From the NCBI RefSeq assembly GCF_000474945.1, contig NZ_AXDW01000025.1:1-36061 (forward strand): a stretch of DNA of 36,061 bases, in the 5' to 3' direction. The notes beneath the pieces were generated by a model. That model was given only the letters and a program-made list of their open reading frames with translations, did not search any database and was not told the origin of the DNA. The stretch comes from Solimonas soli DSM 21787 (lineage in GTDB: Bacteria; Pseudomonadota; Gammaproteobacteria; Nevskiales; Nevskiaceae). Below, one piece after another: positions 1-7,173 of the stretch. Positions within the stretch are counted from its first letter, which is position 1; the number at the start of each line of letters is the position of its first letter. A program made the translations under genes and the position numbers.

Positions 1-387
1 CGCATCGACTGCGCCTGCGGCGGCATGGGCGCCGGCGCCGGCAACACGCCGATGGAAGTGTTCGTCGCGGTGTGCAAGCGCATGGGCATCGAGACCGGCG
101 TCGACGTGTTCAAGGTCAGCGATGTCGCCGAAGACCTCGTCACGCCGATCCTGGATTTCCCGGTGCGCATCGACCGCAACTCGCTGACGCTCGGCTATGC
201 CGGCGTCTATTCGAGCTTCCTGCTGTTCGCCAGGCGCGCCGAACAGAAGTACGGTGTGCCGGCGCGCGAGATCCTGCTCGAGCTCGGCCGCCAGAAGATG
301 GTCGGCGGCCAGGAAGACATGATCGAGGACACGGCGATCACGATGGCGCGCGAGCGGGGACTGCTGAAGACGGCCAGCGCGGCGTGA
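1..387 (+). CDS. 4-hydroxy-2-oxovalerate aldolase, C-terminal part (5' end outside window)
   Basis: The frame is open from base 1 and ends at TGA 385-387, giving 128 residues of a C-terminal part. It reads as the end of the DmpG/BphI/HsaF class II aldolase, which splits 4-hydroxy-2-oxoacids to pyruvate and an aldehyde in meta-cleavage pathways for aromatics and steroid rings. The segment starts with a Cys-x-Cys-Gly-Gly stretch followed by [12 protein letters not shown], then the helical C-terminal communication domain (conserved [17 protein letters not shown] region) that contacts the partner acylating aldehyde dehydrogenase and channels the aldehyde. The partner gene would be expected just upstream, outside the window. 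Whether it serves aromatic (DmpG/BphI) or steroid (HsaF) breakdown cannot be decided from this part. Confidence 0.9.
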   Translation, partial: RIDCACGGMGAGAGNTPMEVFVAVCKRMGIETGVDVFKVSDVAEDLVTPILDFPVRIDRNSLTLGYAGVYSSFLLFARRAEQKYGVPAREILLELGRQKMVGGQEDMIEDTAITMARERGLLKTASAA

Positions 388-394
388 AGGCGGC

Positions 395-410
395 GCGCCG
401 CTCGCGGCGC
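395..410. terminator. GC hairpin after the aldolase
   Basis: A 6-bp perfect stem (gcgccg / cggcgc) closes a CTCG tetraloop 7 bases after the aldolase stop codon. No T-run follows, so it is at best a weak or Rho-assisted end of transcription. It may also be chance in GC-rich DNA. Confidence 0.25.
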
Positions 411-550
411 CGGCGCTAGAAAACGCGGAGGCACGTTCCGGCCGGCGCCGACTTCGCGCGCCTGTACGAAATCCGCGCGTCGTGCCGACCGCTCGGCTGC
501 CGTTCAGGCAGCGTGGCTAGAGTGGGTTTTCGTCTTTCGCCTCGCCCCTC

Positions 551-1624
551 ATGCGCCTGAAAACTCTCCTGCCGCTCGCCTGCGCGAGCGCTCTCAGCCT
601 TTGCGCCTGCGGTGGCGGCGATCACGCCGGCGATCCGGCGGCCAGCTACGACTGGACCGCCTTGTCGCAGACGCTCGACAGCTATATCGGCAGCGGCGAC
701 GGCCAGGTGACCGGCTACAGCTTCGCGATGAACGTCGGCGGCGAGACGGTCTACACGCGCGCCGGCGGTGACCTGACGACCGACGCCGTGGTGCCGATCG
801 CCTCGGCCAGCAAGGCGCCGGCGGCGACCGTGATCCTGACCCTGGTCGACGACGGCCTGATCGCGCTCGACACGCCGGTCAGCAAGTACATCGGCAGCAG
901 CATCGACTGGCCCGTGCTCAAGGGCGACATCACCATGCGCATGCTGCTGAACCACACCTCGGGCCTGCCGTTCGACTCGGAGTGCATGAACGACGACAAC
1001 ACGACGCTGCAGGACTGCGCCCAGGAAATCGCCCACAAGGCGCTCAACTTCCGGCCCGGCGAGAAGTTCGGCTACAGCGGCGCGGGCTATCAGGTCGCCG
1101 GCTACATTGCCGAGAAAGTCAGCGGCAAATCCTGGCAGCAGCTGGTGCAGGAGCGCCTGAGCGGGCCGCTCGGCATGACCAGCTTCAGCTACGGCAGCGG
1201 CAGCAATCCGCGCATCGCCGGCGGCGCCGTGTCGAGCGCGGCGGACTACCTGAAATTCACGCAGCTCTGGCTCGACGGCGGCAAGCTCGGCAAGACGCAG
1301 ATCCTCACGGCAAACGACATCGCGCTCGGCAAGACGGATCAGATCACCGGCCTGCCGGTCTACTACACGCCGGTACCGCAAGGCAGCGCCCTCAACGGCT
1401 ACAGCTTCGGCTGGTGGCTGACCGACAGCGACGCCATCGGCGGCAGCGCCGGCCCCGAGCTCAGCGATCCGGGCCTGCTCGGCACCACACCGTGGATGGA
1501 CTATGACCAGCGCTACACGGCGGCGCTGCTGCTCACCAGCACCACCGACATCGGCATCGCCATGTGGCATGCCGCGCGCACCGACATTCTCGCGCAGCTG
1601 AATCCGGCCATGCCGATGCCCTGA
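551..1624 (+). CDS. serine hydrolase, class C beta-lactamase fold, lipoprotein
   Basis: A 357-residue protein. It starts with a lipoprotein signal: short charged n-region, hydrophobic stretch, then L-C-A-C with Cys20 as the likely lipidated residue, followed by a Gly-rich linker. The mature part is the beta-lactamase/EstB/DD-peptidase fold. The catalytic SxxK is S85-A-S-K88, and a Y-S-G tripeptide stands at the YxN position. This fold includes esterases, carboxypeptidases and D-aminopeptidases as well as beta-lactamases; lipidation and context do not show which. It stands alone, 163 bp after the aldolase and convergent with the aldo/keto reductase. The start ATG precedes the lipoprotein signal directly, but no good Shine-Dalgarno is visible. 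Confidence 0.85.
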   Translation: MRLKTLLPLACASALSLCACGGGDHAGDPAASYDWTALSQTLDSYIGSGDGQVTGYSFAMNVGGETVYTRAGGDLTTDAVVPIASASKAPAATVILTLVDDGLIALDTPVSKYIGSSIDWPVLKGDITMRMLLNHTSGLPFDSECMNDDNTTLQDCAQEIAHKALNFRPGEKFGYSGAGYQVAGYIAEKVSGKSWQQLVQERLSGPLGMTSFSYGSGSNPRIAGGAVSSAADYLKFTQLWLDGGKLGKTQILTANDIALGKTDQITGLPVYYTPVPQGSALNGYSFGWWLTDSDAIGGSAGPELSDPGLLGTTPWMDYDQRYTAALLLTSTTDIGIAMWHAARTDILAQLNPAMPMP

Positions 1625-1651
1625 CGCGCGCGGACGCGCGCGCCAGACACC

Positions 1652-1680
1652 GGGCCGCACGATGCGGCCCTGCGCTGTTT
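1652..1680. terminator. hairpin between convergent genes
   Basis: A perfect 8-bp stem, gggccgca (1652-1659) with tgcggccc (1663-1670), has a 3-nt loop and is followed by TGCGCTGTTT. It lies between the stop codons of two convergent genes (1624 and 1693), so it could stop transcription from both sides. The T-run is poor. Confidence 0.5.
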
Positions 1681-1692
1681 GCCACGGCGCGC

Positions 1693-2721
1693 CTACCAGC
1701 GCACCGGCTTCGGGTTGATCATGTCGAAGCCCATCTGGTGCCAGTACGGATAGGCCGGCGTGCGATGGCTCACCGCCTCGAGGCGCGCGACCTGATCGGC
1801 GGTCAGCTTCCAGCCGACCGCGCCGAGGTTCTGCCGCAGCTGTTCCTCGTTGCGCGCGCCGATCACCAGGCTGGCGACCGTCGGCCGCTGCAGCAGCCAG
1901 TTCAGCGCGACCTGCGCCACGGTCTTGCCGGTTTCGCCGGCGACCGCATCGAGCACATCGACCACCCGATACAGATGCTCGTCATCGACCGGCGGGCCGC
2001 CTTCGGCGCCGCCCTGCGCGATGCGCCCGCTGCCGGCGCTGCCGCGGCGGATCTTGCCGGTGAGGCGGCCCCAGCCGAGCGGGCTCCAGACCATGGTGCC
2101 GACGCCCTGGTCGATCGCCGCCGGCATCAGCTCCCATTCGTAGTCGCGGCCGACCAGCGAGTAATAGCCCTGGTAGGCGATGTAGCGCGCCAGGCCGTAA
2201 CGCTCCGACACGCTCAGCGATTTCATCAGGTGCCAGCCGGAGAAGTTGGAGCAGCCGATGTAGCGGACCTTGCCGGCGGTGATCAGGTCGTCGAGCACGC
2301 GCAGCGTTTCCTCGACCGGCGTCAGCGCGTCGAAGCCATGCATGAAATACAGATCGATGTGATCGGTGCCGAGGCGCTTGAGGCTGGCTTCGGCGGCGTT
2401 GATCAGATGGCGGCGCGACGAGCCGCGATCGTTCGGCCCCGGGCCCATCGGGAACGTGGCCTTGGTCGAGATCAGCAGTTCCTGGCGACGGCCCTTGATC
2501 GCCTGGCCGAGGATTTCCTCGGAGGCGCCTTTCGAATACACGTTGGCGGTATCGAAGAAATTGAGGCCGGCCTCGAGGCAGATGTCGACGAGACGCCGCG
2601 CCTCGGCGACATCGGTCGCGCCCCACTTCGAGAACATGTCGCCGACGCCCCCGAACGTGCCGGTGCCGAGACTGAGAACGGGGACGTGCAGGCCGGAGCG
2701 GCCGAGCTGGCGGATTTCCAT
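1693..2721 (-). CDS. aldo/keto reductase
   Basis: A 342-residue NADP(H)-dependent aldo/keto reductase with the (beta/alpha)8 fold. The catalytic tetrad is visible: Asp57 and Tyr62 (FDTANVYSKG), Lys87 (STKATF) and His128 (FMHGFD). Further on are the GCSNFSGW strand and a C-terminal region ending NPKPVRW. It resembles the AKR subgroup of general stress, xenobiotic or YajO-type reductases; the physiological carbonyl substrate is unknown. The start at 2721 was chosen because MEIRQLGRSG is the canonical family N-terminus and an AAGGAAAG ribosome site lies just upstream. A frame extending 37 codons further upstream is not conserved-looking. Confidence 0.93.
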   Translation of the reverse strand: MEIRQLGRSGLHVPVLSLGTGTFGGVGDMFSKWGATDVAEARRLVDICLEAGLNFFDTANVYSKGASEEILGQAIKGRRQELLISTKATFPMGPGPNDRGSSRRHLINAAEASLKRLGTDHIDLYFMHGFDALTPVEETLRVLDDLITAGKVRYIGCSNFSGWHLMKSLSVSERYGLARYIAYQGYYSLVGRDYEWELMPAAIDQGVGTMVWSPLGWGRLTGKIRRGSAGSGRIAQGGAEGGPPVDDEHLYRVVDVLDAVAGETGKTVAQVALNWLLQRPTVASLVIGARNEEQLRQNLGAVGWKLTADQVARLEAVSHRTPAYPYWHQMGFDMINPKPVRW

Positions 2722-2898
2722 CGGGCTTTCCTTCGGAAGTGCGGAGAATGCGAATGGCCGGCATGCGCTTGCCGACCGGTAACACGCCGGCATTGTAGCC
2801 AAGCCTTCCCGCCCCACCGCCCGCGCGGCCATGCCGGCGACGCACGACTGCCGTGCCTCGTCGGCATCAATGCCGCGCGCCGCGCCCGCGCGCGTCGC

Positions 2899-3348
2899 TC
2901 AGTGCGCGTGTGCGTGCATGCGCCACATGCGAATGGCGTCGTGGTGCTTCTGCGCCAGTTCGTAGTGCCGTTCGAGCAGGGCGTGGATTTCCGGCGGCGT
3001 CTCCTCGCGCACCGCGTCGGCGTAGCGGCTTTCGGCCAGCCGCTCCTCTTCCTCGATGTCGTCGAGAATGACGTCCTCGTCGCGACCGAGCGCGGTGACC
3101 TTGAGGTGCATCCAGGTGCGGTGCAGCGTGTGCGCGAAGCTGCCGATCTCCTTCGGCTGGCCGCCGAGCCGGCGCACCGCCTCCTGCAGCTCGCGTGCGG
3201 CGTCGCCGAAGAAATGCGAATACTCGAACAGCGACTGCTTGAGATCGGCGTGATGGGCCTCGTCCGCCGCCGCGCGCAGCCCGCGCTCGCCGTTCTTGGA
3301 CATGACGATCAGATGATTGAGCAACTCGACGGTGTCGACCGTGTTCAT
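2899..3348 (-). CDS. DUF2383 (PA2169-family) four-helix-bundle protein
   Basis: A 149-residue soluble, helix-rich protein starting MNTVDTVELLNHLI, with paired helices rich in His and Glu (RHYELAQKHHDAIRMW near the end). This matches the DUF2383/PA2169 family, ferritin-like four-helix bundles often linked to stress responses but with no settled biochemical role. The start at 3348 has a strong GAGGAGGA ribosome site about 7 bases upstream, which rules out the longer frame. It lies upstream of the aldo/keto reductase on the same strand with a 177-bp gap, so co-transcription is possible but not shown. Confidence 0.85.
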   Translation of the reverse strand: MNTVDTVELLNHLIVMSKNGERGLRAAADEAHHADLKQSLFEYSHFFGDAARELQEAVRRLGGQPKEIGSFAHTLHRTWMHLKVTALGRDEDVILDDIEEEERLAESRYADAVREETPPEIHALLERHYELAQKHHDAIRMWRMHAHAH

Positions 3349-3613
3349 GGCATTCCTCCTCGCGCAAACGAACCCGCGCCGCGCCGGAGCGATGCCATGG
3401 ATGCCGCGATACGCCGGAAGCGGTAACGAATCTGCGATCGGCAATTTCGCGTCCGGCATCGCAGGGGGCGGCCCATCGAGGGTACGCCCCCGTAAGGCGC
3501 TTGCAAGCGCTGTTCGTCGGGTGATCCGGCGCACGGTTTCCGCACGGCCGAGGCCGATTTAGTCGATGCGCCGGGCGATGTCCCGCCCGTCCATCAACTT
3601 CAGGGAAGACATG

Positions 3614-4060
3614 ATGCAGATCAAACCCTTCGGCAGCCTGATCGCTGCCGCCGCGGTGCTGTGCCTGTCGGCCTGCGCGTCGGTGCCGATGGCGCCGCCG
3701 GCCGCCGACCAGTCGGCCAAGCAGTTCGCGCCGGTCGCCGACAAGGCGAGCGTCTACATCTACCGCAACGAGAGCATCGGCGGCGCGATCAAGATGGGCG
3801 TCTACGTCGACGACAAGCCGATCGCGCAGACCGCCGCCAACACCTACATCTACGTGCTGCTCGCGCCGGGTCCGCACACCATCCGTTCGCACGCCGAGAA
3901 CAACTCGGAAGTGCAGCTCGACGCCAAGGCCGGCGAGGTCTACTACCTGTGGCAGGAAGTGAAGATGGGCGTGATGTCGGCGCGCAGCCAGCTGCATCGG
4001 GTCGACGCGGCGCAGGGCCGGAAGGGGGTCCGCGAAACGAAGCTGGTGCAGAACCCGTAG
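3614..4060 (+). CDS. DUF2846-type small lipoprotein
   Basis: A 148-residue lipoprotein with signal MQIKPFGSLIAAAAVLCLSAC, lipobox L18-S-A-C21. The mature part resembles DUF2846 proteins: a compact beta domain with ASVYIYRNESIGGA, a PIAQTAANTYIYVLLAPG segment and GEVYYLWQE. The family's role is unknown; it is probably anchored to the inner or outer membrane facing the periplasm. ATG 3614 was chosen over ATG 3611 because the AGGGA ribosome site at 3602-3606 gives normal 7-base spacing. A strong terminator follows. Confidence 0.85.
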   Translation: MQIKPFGSLIAAAAVLCLSACASVPMAPPAADQSAKQFAPVADKASVYIYRNESIGGAIKMGVYVDDKPIAQTAANTYIYVLLAPGPHTIRSHAENNSEVQLDAKAGEVYYLWQEVKMGVMSARSQLHRVDAAQGRKGVRETKLVQNP

Positions 4061-4080
4061 CGGCGGGCGGCGGAATGCGA

Positions 4081-4115
4081 AGAAGGGCGCGGCCACCGCC
4101 GCGCCCTTCTTTTTT
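4081..4115 (+). terminator. intrinsic terminator after the DUF2846 gene
   Basis: A perfect 13-bp stem (4081-4093 with 4098-4110) closes a CACC loop and runs directly into a T-tract. It is 20 bases past the stop of the upstream lipoprotein gene. It also sits just beyond the stop of the convergent gene at 4131, and may serve that one weakly. Confidence 0.92.
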
Positions 4116-4130
4116 CTGAAGGCCCGGCGT

Positions 4131-5870
4131 CTATTCGGCGGAAGCGTCGAAGTTGCCGCCGCGCGATTCGCCGCCGTTGGTCGGATGGAAGAACAGCTCG
4201 CCGCTCAGGTGGCTGGCGCTGAGGAGGTAGCCGTGCGCGGTGGTCGGCCAGCCGAGGCCGAGCAGGTCGCCGCCTTCGACGCTGAACTCGCGGTCGCTGC
4301 CGGTCGCCGTGCCGGTGAAGGTCTGCGCGACGCCCCAGCTCTCGGTGGGGTAATCGGCGCATTCCGGCGTGTCCAGCGCTTCGCGCCGGGCGACGCCGTC
4401 GAAGCTGAGCGTGACGCCACGCGGCTGTCCTTCGGGCGGCGCGCTCTCGTAGTCGGCGGCGAAATTGCCGTAGGCGTAGTACAGATAGCAGCCGTAGACG
4501 CCGGCGCCCTGCCAGAAGCCGTCGCCGTAGTGATCCGACTCGGCGACGATGCGCGGCCCGAGCCGCGCGCTCTGCGTGCCGGCGGTGACGCCGTTCGAAT
4601 TGCGCACGAGCGTGAAGCTGAAGTCGACCGGCTGGTCCGAGCCCTTGCCGGCGGCGTAGTCGAACTTCAGCGACAGCGCGTTGCCGCTGCCCGGCGTCAG
4701 CGTGCCGACGATGTCGGGGTTCGAGATGCGGCCGAGCCGGTAGGCCGATGCGGTCGCCGGCACCTTCGGCTCCTGCGGCACGCCGGCCAGCGAGTTCGGC
4801 ATGGCCTTGCCGATCAGCTCGAGCGCCTTGGCGCGCAGCGTCCCGATCATGCTGCCGACGCTGTCGACGAGGCCGAGCAGCCGCGAACGCAGATCGGCGG
4901 GCACGGTGTTGAAGCCGCGCATCGGCTGCGCGGCGCCGGGGCGGAAGGTCAGCAGCGTGTCGCCGGCCGCCTTCGTCGCGGTCTTCGCCGTCGGCGAGGC
5001 GCGGCCCGAGGCGGCCTCGTCGGCGGGCTCGATCGCGAACTGGTTCTCGTCGATGCAGGCGTCGATGAGGTTCTGCACGGTGTCGGCGCTCTGCTTTTCG
5101 TTGTGCAGCTGGAAAAGCGAGTAGGCGAACTGCGCCAGATACTGGCCGGCCGTCGTGCTGACGAAGTTCACCGCGTAGGCGGCGAAGCCGGCGCCGGCGG
5201 CGCCGACGAAGTACACCTGGGCGACGACGTTCGCCACGTACAGCTTCATCGCCGTGTCGCATTGCGGGTCGTAGCTGCCGGCCTTGGCCAGCGTCGCCGC
5301 GAAGTCCGGATTGGCGACGAGGAAGCTGGCCATGGCCTGCCGGTCGGCGGCGCTCAGCGCCGGCAGGCCGGCCCGCGCGTCGGCGAGCCTGGCGCTCAGG
5401 GCGGCGTAGTAGTCGCGCTCGGCGCTCACGCCGGTCGCCGCGCGCAGTTCCTCCATGGCGGCCTGCGCGTCGCCGAACTGCTGGTCGAGATAGGCCAGCG
5501 CGTCGGCCGGCACCTCGGGCTTGCTGACGTCGATCTGCGTCGACCAGCTGCCCGACGCGTCGCGCAGGGTCAGCGTCTGCCGGCCGCTGTCGAGCGCCGG
5601 CAGCATGACCCAGTAATAGCCGCCGAACTCGATCAGCGGCGCCGGCTTGCCGCCGATCTCGGCGCTCGGCGTGCCGCTGACCGCGTAGGCGGTCGTGTCG
5701 AGCGGCACGAGACCGCCGCCGGACCGATAGGTCTTGCCCGGCTCGACCAGGGCGACCTCGCCGCCGCCGGCCTCATCGCCCTCGTCGCCGCCGCCCCCGC
5801 CGCAAGCGACCAGCCCCAGATTCAGCGACAGCGCCAGGGCCGTCACCGCCCATCCGAATTTGCCACGCAT
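4131..5870 (-). CDS. large putative lipoprotein, function unknown
   Basis: A 579-residue protein not recognised as a known family. MRGKFGWAVTALALSLNLGL precedes the lipobox L20-V-A-C23, and then a GGGGGDEGDEAGGGE linker. The first ~110 mature residues look like an Ig-like or carbohydrate-binding beta domain. A helical middle section (about 130-290) includes a hydrophobic, Ala-rich stretch (YVANVVAQVYFVGAAGAGFA) and two Cys suited to a disulfide. The C-terminal third is beta-rich with more Cys (YGCYLYY, DTPECADY). It is probably exported to the periplasm or cell surface. The start is fixed by the signal peptide; an upstream extension would put the signal 76 residues inside the protein. It is divergent from the pseudouridine synthase. 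Confidence 0.75.
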   Translation of the reverse strand: MRGKFGWAVTALALSLNLGLVACGGGGGDEGDEAGGGEVALVEPGKTYRSGGGLVPLDTTAYAVSGTPSAEIGGKPAPLIEFGGYYWVMLPALDSGRQTLTLRDASGSWSTQIDVSKPEVPADALAYLDQQFGDAQAAMEELRAATGVSAERDYYAALSARLADARAGLPALSAADRQAMASFLVANPDFAATLAKAGSYDPQCDTAMKLYVANVVAQVYFVGAAGAGFAAYAVNFVSTTAGQYLAQFAYSLFQLHNEKQSADTVQNLIDACIDENQFAIEPADEAASGRASPTAKTATKAAGDTLLTFRPGAAQPMRGFNTVPADLRSRLLGLVDSVGSMIGTLRAKALELIGKAMPNSLAGVPQEPKVPATASAYRLGRISNPDIVGTLTPGSGNALSLKFDYAAGKGSDQPVDFSFTLVRNSNGVTAGTQSARLGPRIVAESDHYGDGFWQGAGVYGCYLYYAYGNFAADYESAPPEGQPRGVTLSFDGVARREALDTPECADYPTESWGVAQTFTGTATGSDREFSVEGGDLLGLGWPTTAHGYLLSASHLSGELFFHPTNGGESRGGNFDASAE

Positions 5871-5991
5871 GGATTCCCCCGAAGACCGTCGCCGGCGTCG
5901 GGCCGCGCACGATGGCGGCCCTGGCGGACGATTGGAGCGCGGCGCCGTCCGCGACACCAGCGAATCGCCGCGCGAAACTCTGGCGGTTTTC

Positions 5992-6018
5992 TGGCGATCG
6001 CCAAATCCCTTTATAAAG
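5992..6018. promoter_or_regulatory. two palindromes in the divergent intergenic region
   Basis: Between the divergent lipoprotein (start 5870) and pseudouridine synthase (start 6025) lie two perfect palindromes: TGGCGATCGCCA (5992-6003) and CTTTATAAAG (6009-6018). The second ends 6 bases before the synthase start codon and is the most AT-rich spot in the gap. They could be operator sites or promoter parts; no regulator is identifiable. Confidence 0.3.
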
Positions 6019-6024
6019 AGCGTG

Positions 6025-6954
6025 ATGAAAACCCCGCTTCCGGTCCGCGACGGCGTCGGCGCCAGCCATGTGCGGCTGCCGCCGGGCGCCTGGCGCACGG
6101 CGCTGGCCTTCCTGCTCGAACGCTATGCCGAGACCGGCGAGGCGGCCTGGCGCTCGCGGCTGGCGCGCCGGCTCGTCGTCGACGAGCACGGCGTGCCGCT
6201 GACCGCCGAGACGCCGTACCGCGCCGGCGCGACGCTGTGGTACTACCGCGAGCTCGAGTCCGAGCCGGAAATCCCGTTCGAGGCCCGCGTGCTGTACCGC
6301 GACGATCACCTGCTGATCGCCGACAAGCCGCACTTCCTGCCGGTCCTGCCTTCCGGCCGCTTCGTGCAGCAGACCCTGCTGGTGCGGCTCAAGCGCGAAC
6401 TCGGCATCGACGCGCTGTCGCCGCTGCACCGCATCGACCGCGGCACCGCCGGCATCGTCGCCTTCTCGACGCAGGCGGCGACGCGCGGGCTCTACCAGCG
6501 CCTGTTCGCGACGCGCAGCATCGACAAGCGCTACGAGGCGCTGGCGCCGGCCGTCGACGGCCTCGCCTTGCCGTTCACGCGCCGCTCGCGCCTGGTCGCC
6601 GGCGAGCCGTTTTTCCGCATGCGGGAGATCGAAGGCGAAGCGAACAGCGAGACCGTCTTCGAGCACGCTACGCCGGCCGGCGATCTCGCGCTGTACCGGC
6701 TGCGTCCGGTGACCGGCAAGAAGCACCAGCTGCGCGTGCACCTGGCGGCGATCGGCGCGCCGATCGTCAACGACGATTTCTACCCGCAGCTGCGCGACGC
6801 CACCGACGAAAGGGCCGCGCACGAGGACTATTCGCGGCCGCTGCAGCTGCTCGCAAGGGAGCTTTCGTTCGTCGATCCGCTGCGCGGCGTGCAGCTGCGT
6901 TTCGAGAGCCGGCGGCAATTGTCGCTGCCGACGCATCCGCCCCCGGTACCGTGA
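6025..6954 (+). CDS. RluA-family pseudouridine synthase
   Basis: A 309-residue RNA pseudouridine synthase. An N-terminal S4-like region (about 1-75) is followed by the RluA catalytic domain with motif I at residues 135-140, H-R-I-D138-R-G; Asp138 is the catalytic residue. Later come RSIDKRYEAL (motif II region) and the GKKHQLRVHLAAIGAPIVND block (motif III). The substrate uridine in rRNA or tRNA cannot be read from sequence. ATG 6025 follows an AAAGAG site; a longer frame from 5734 overlaps the divergent gene and was not accepted. The last codons and the stop (6952-6954) lie inside the left end of a 163-bp inverted-repeat element, so the native C-terminus may have been altered. Confidence 0.92.
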   Translation: MKTPLPVRDGVGASHVRLPPGAWRTALAFLLERYAETGEAAWRSRLARRLVVDEHGVPLTAETPYRAGATLWYYRELESEPEIPFEARVLYRDDHLLIADKPHFLPVLPSGRFVQQTLLVRLKRELGIDALSPLHRIDRGTAGIVAFSTQAATRGLYQRLFATRSIDKRYEALAPAVDGLALPFTRRSRLVAGEPFFRMREIEGEANSETVFEHATPAGDLALYRLRPVTGKKHQLRVHLAAIGAPIVNDDFYPQLRDATDERAAHEDYSRPLQLLARELSFVDPLRGVQLRFESRRQLSLPTHPPPVP

Positions 6955-7107
6955 CCCAGAGATATCGCAACATGAAACGACGTCTTTTGGCGCGTGGCCG
7001 CGTCGTTCGTCGTCGCCGTAGTCCCCGCTACGCCTCCTCCTCGCGCCTCGCCACCCGGCAAAAGCCATCCGTTTCATTTCGTTCCGCCATCTCTGGGTCA
7101 CGGTACC
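6945..7107. repeat. 163-bp inverted-repeat element (MITE-like) overlapping the end of the pseudouridine synthase gene
   Basis: The outermost 19 bp are a perfect inverted repeat: GGTACCGTGACCCAGAGAT at 6945-6963 and its reverse complement at 7089-7107. The arms continue as an imperfect inverted repeat inward (both contain ATGAAACG and CTTTTG segments), ending in a central cgtag/ctacg hairpin near 7017-7032. The GGTACC at each outer end is itself palindromic, so it could equally be a 6-bp target duplication flanking 13-bp terminal repeats. The element carries no gene, which fits a non-autonomous miniature transposable element. Confidence 0.65.
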
Positions 7108-7133
7108 AGCGTCGCGTCGAAGCGCGGCGGCGG

Positions 7134-7162
7134 CCGGTGCCGGGCCTCGGGCCCGGCACCGG
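7134..7162. terminator. 13-bp-stem hairpin downstream of the TonB receptor gene
   Basis: A perfect 13-bp GC stem, 7134-7146 with 7150-7162, has a 3-nt loop and begins 11 bases beyond the stop of the minus-strand receptor gene. There is no T-run, so it may act as an RNA 3'-end stabiliser or a Rho-assisted terminator. Confidence 0.45.
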
Positions 7163-7173
7163 CGCAGGCACCG

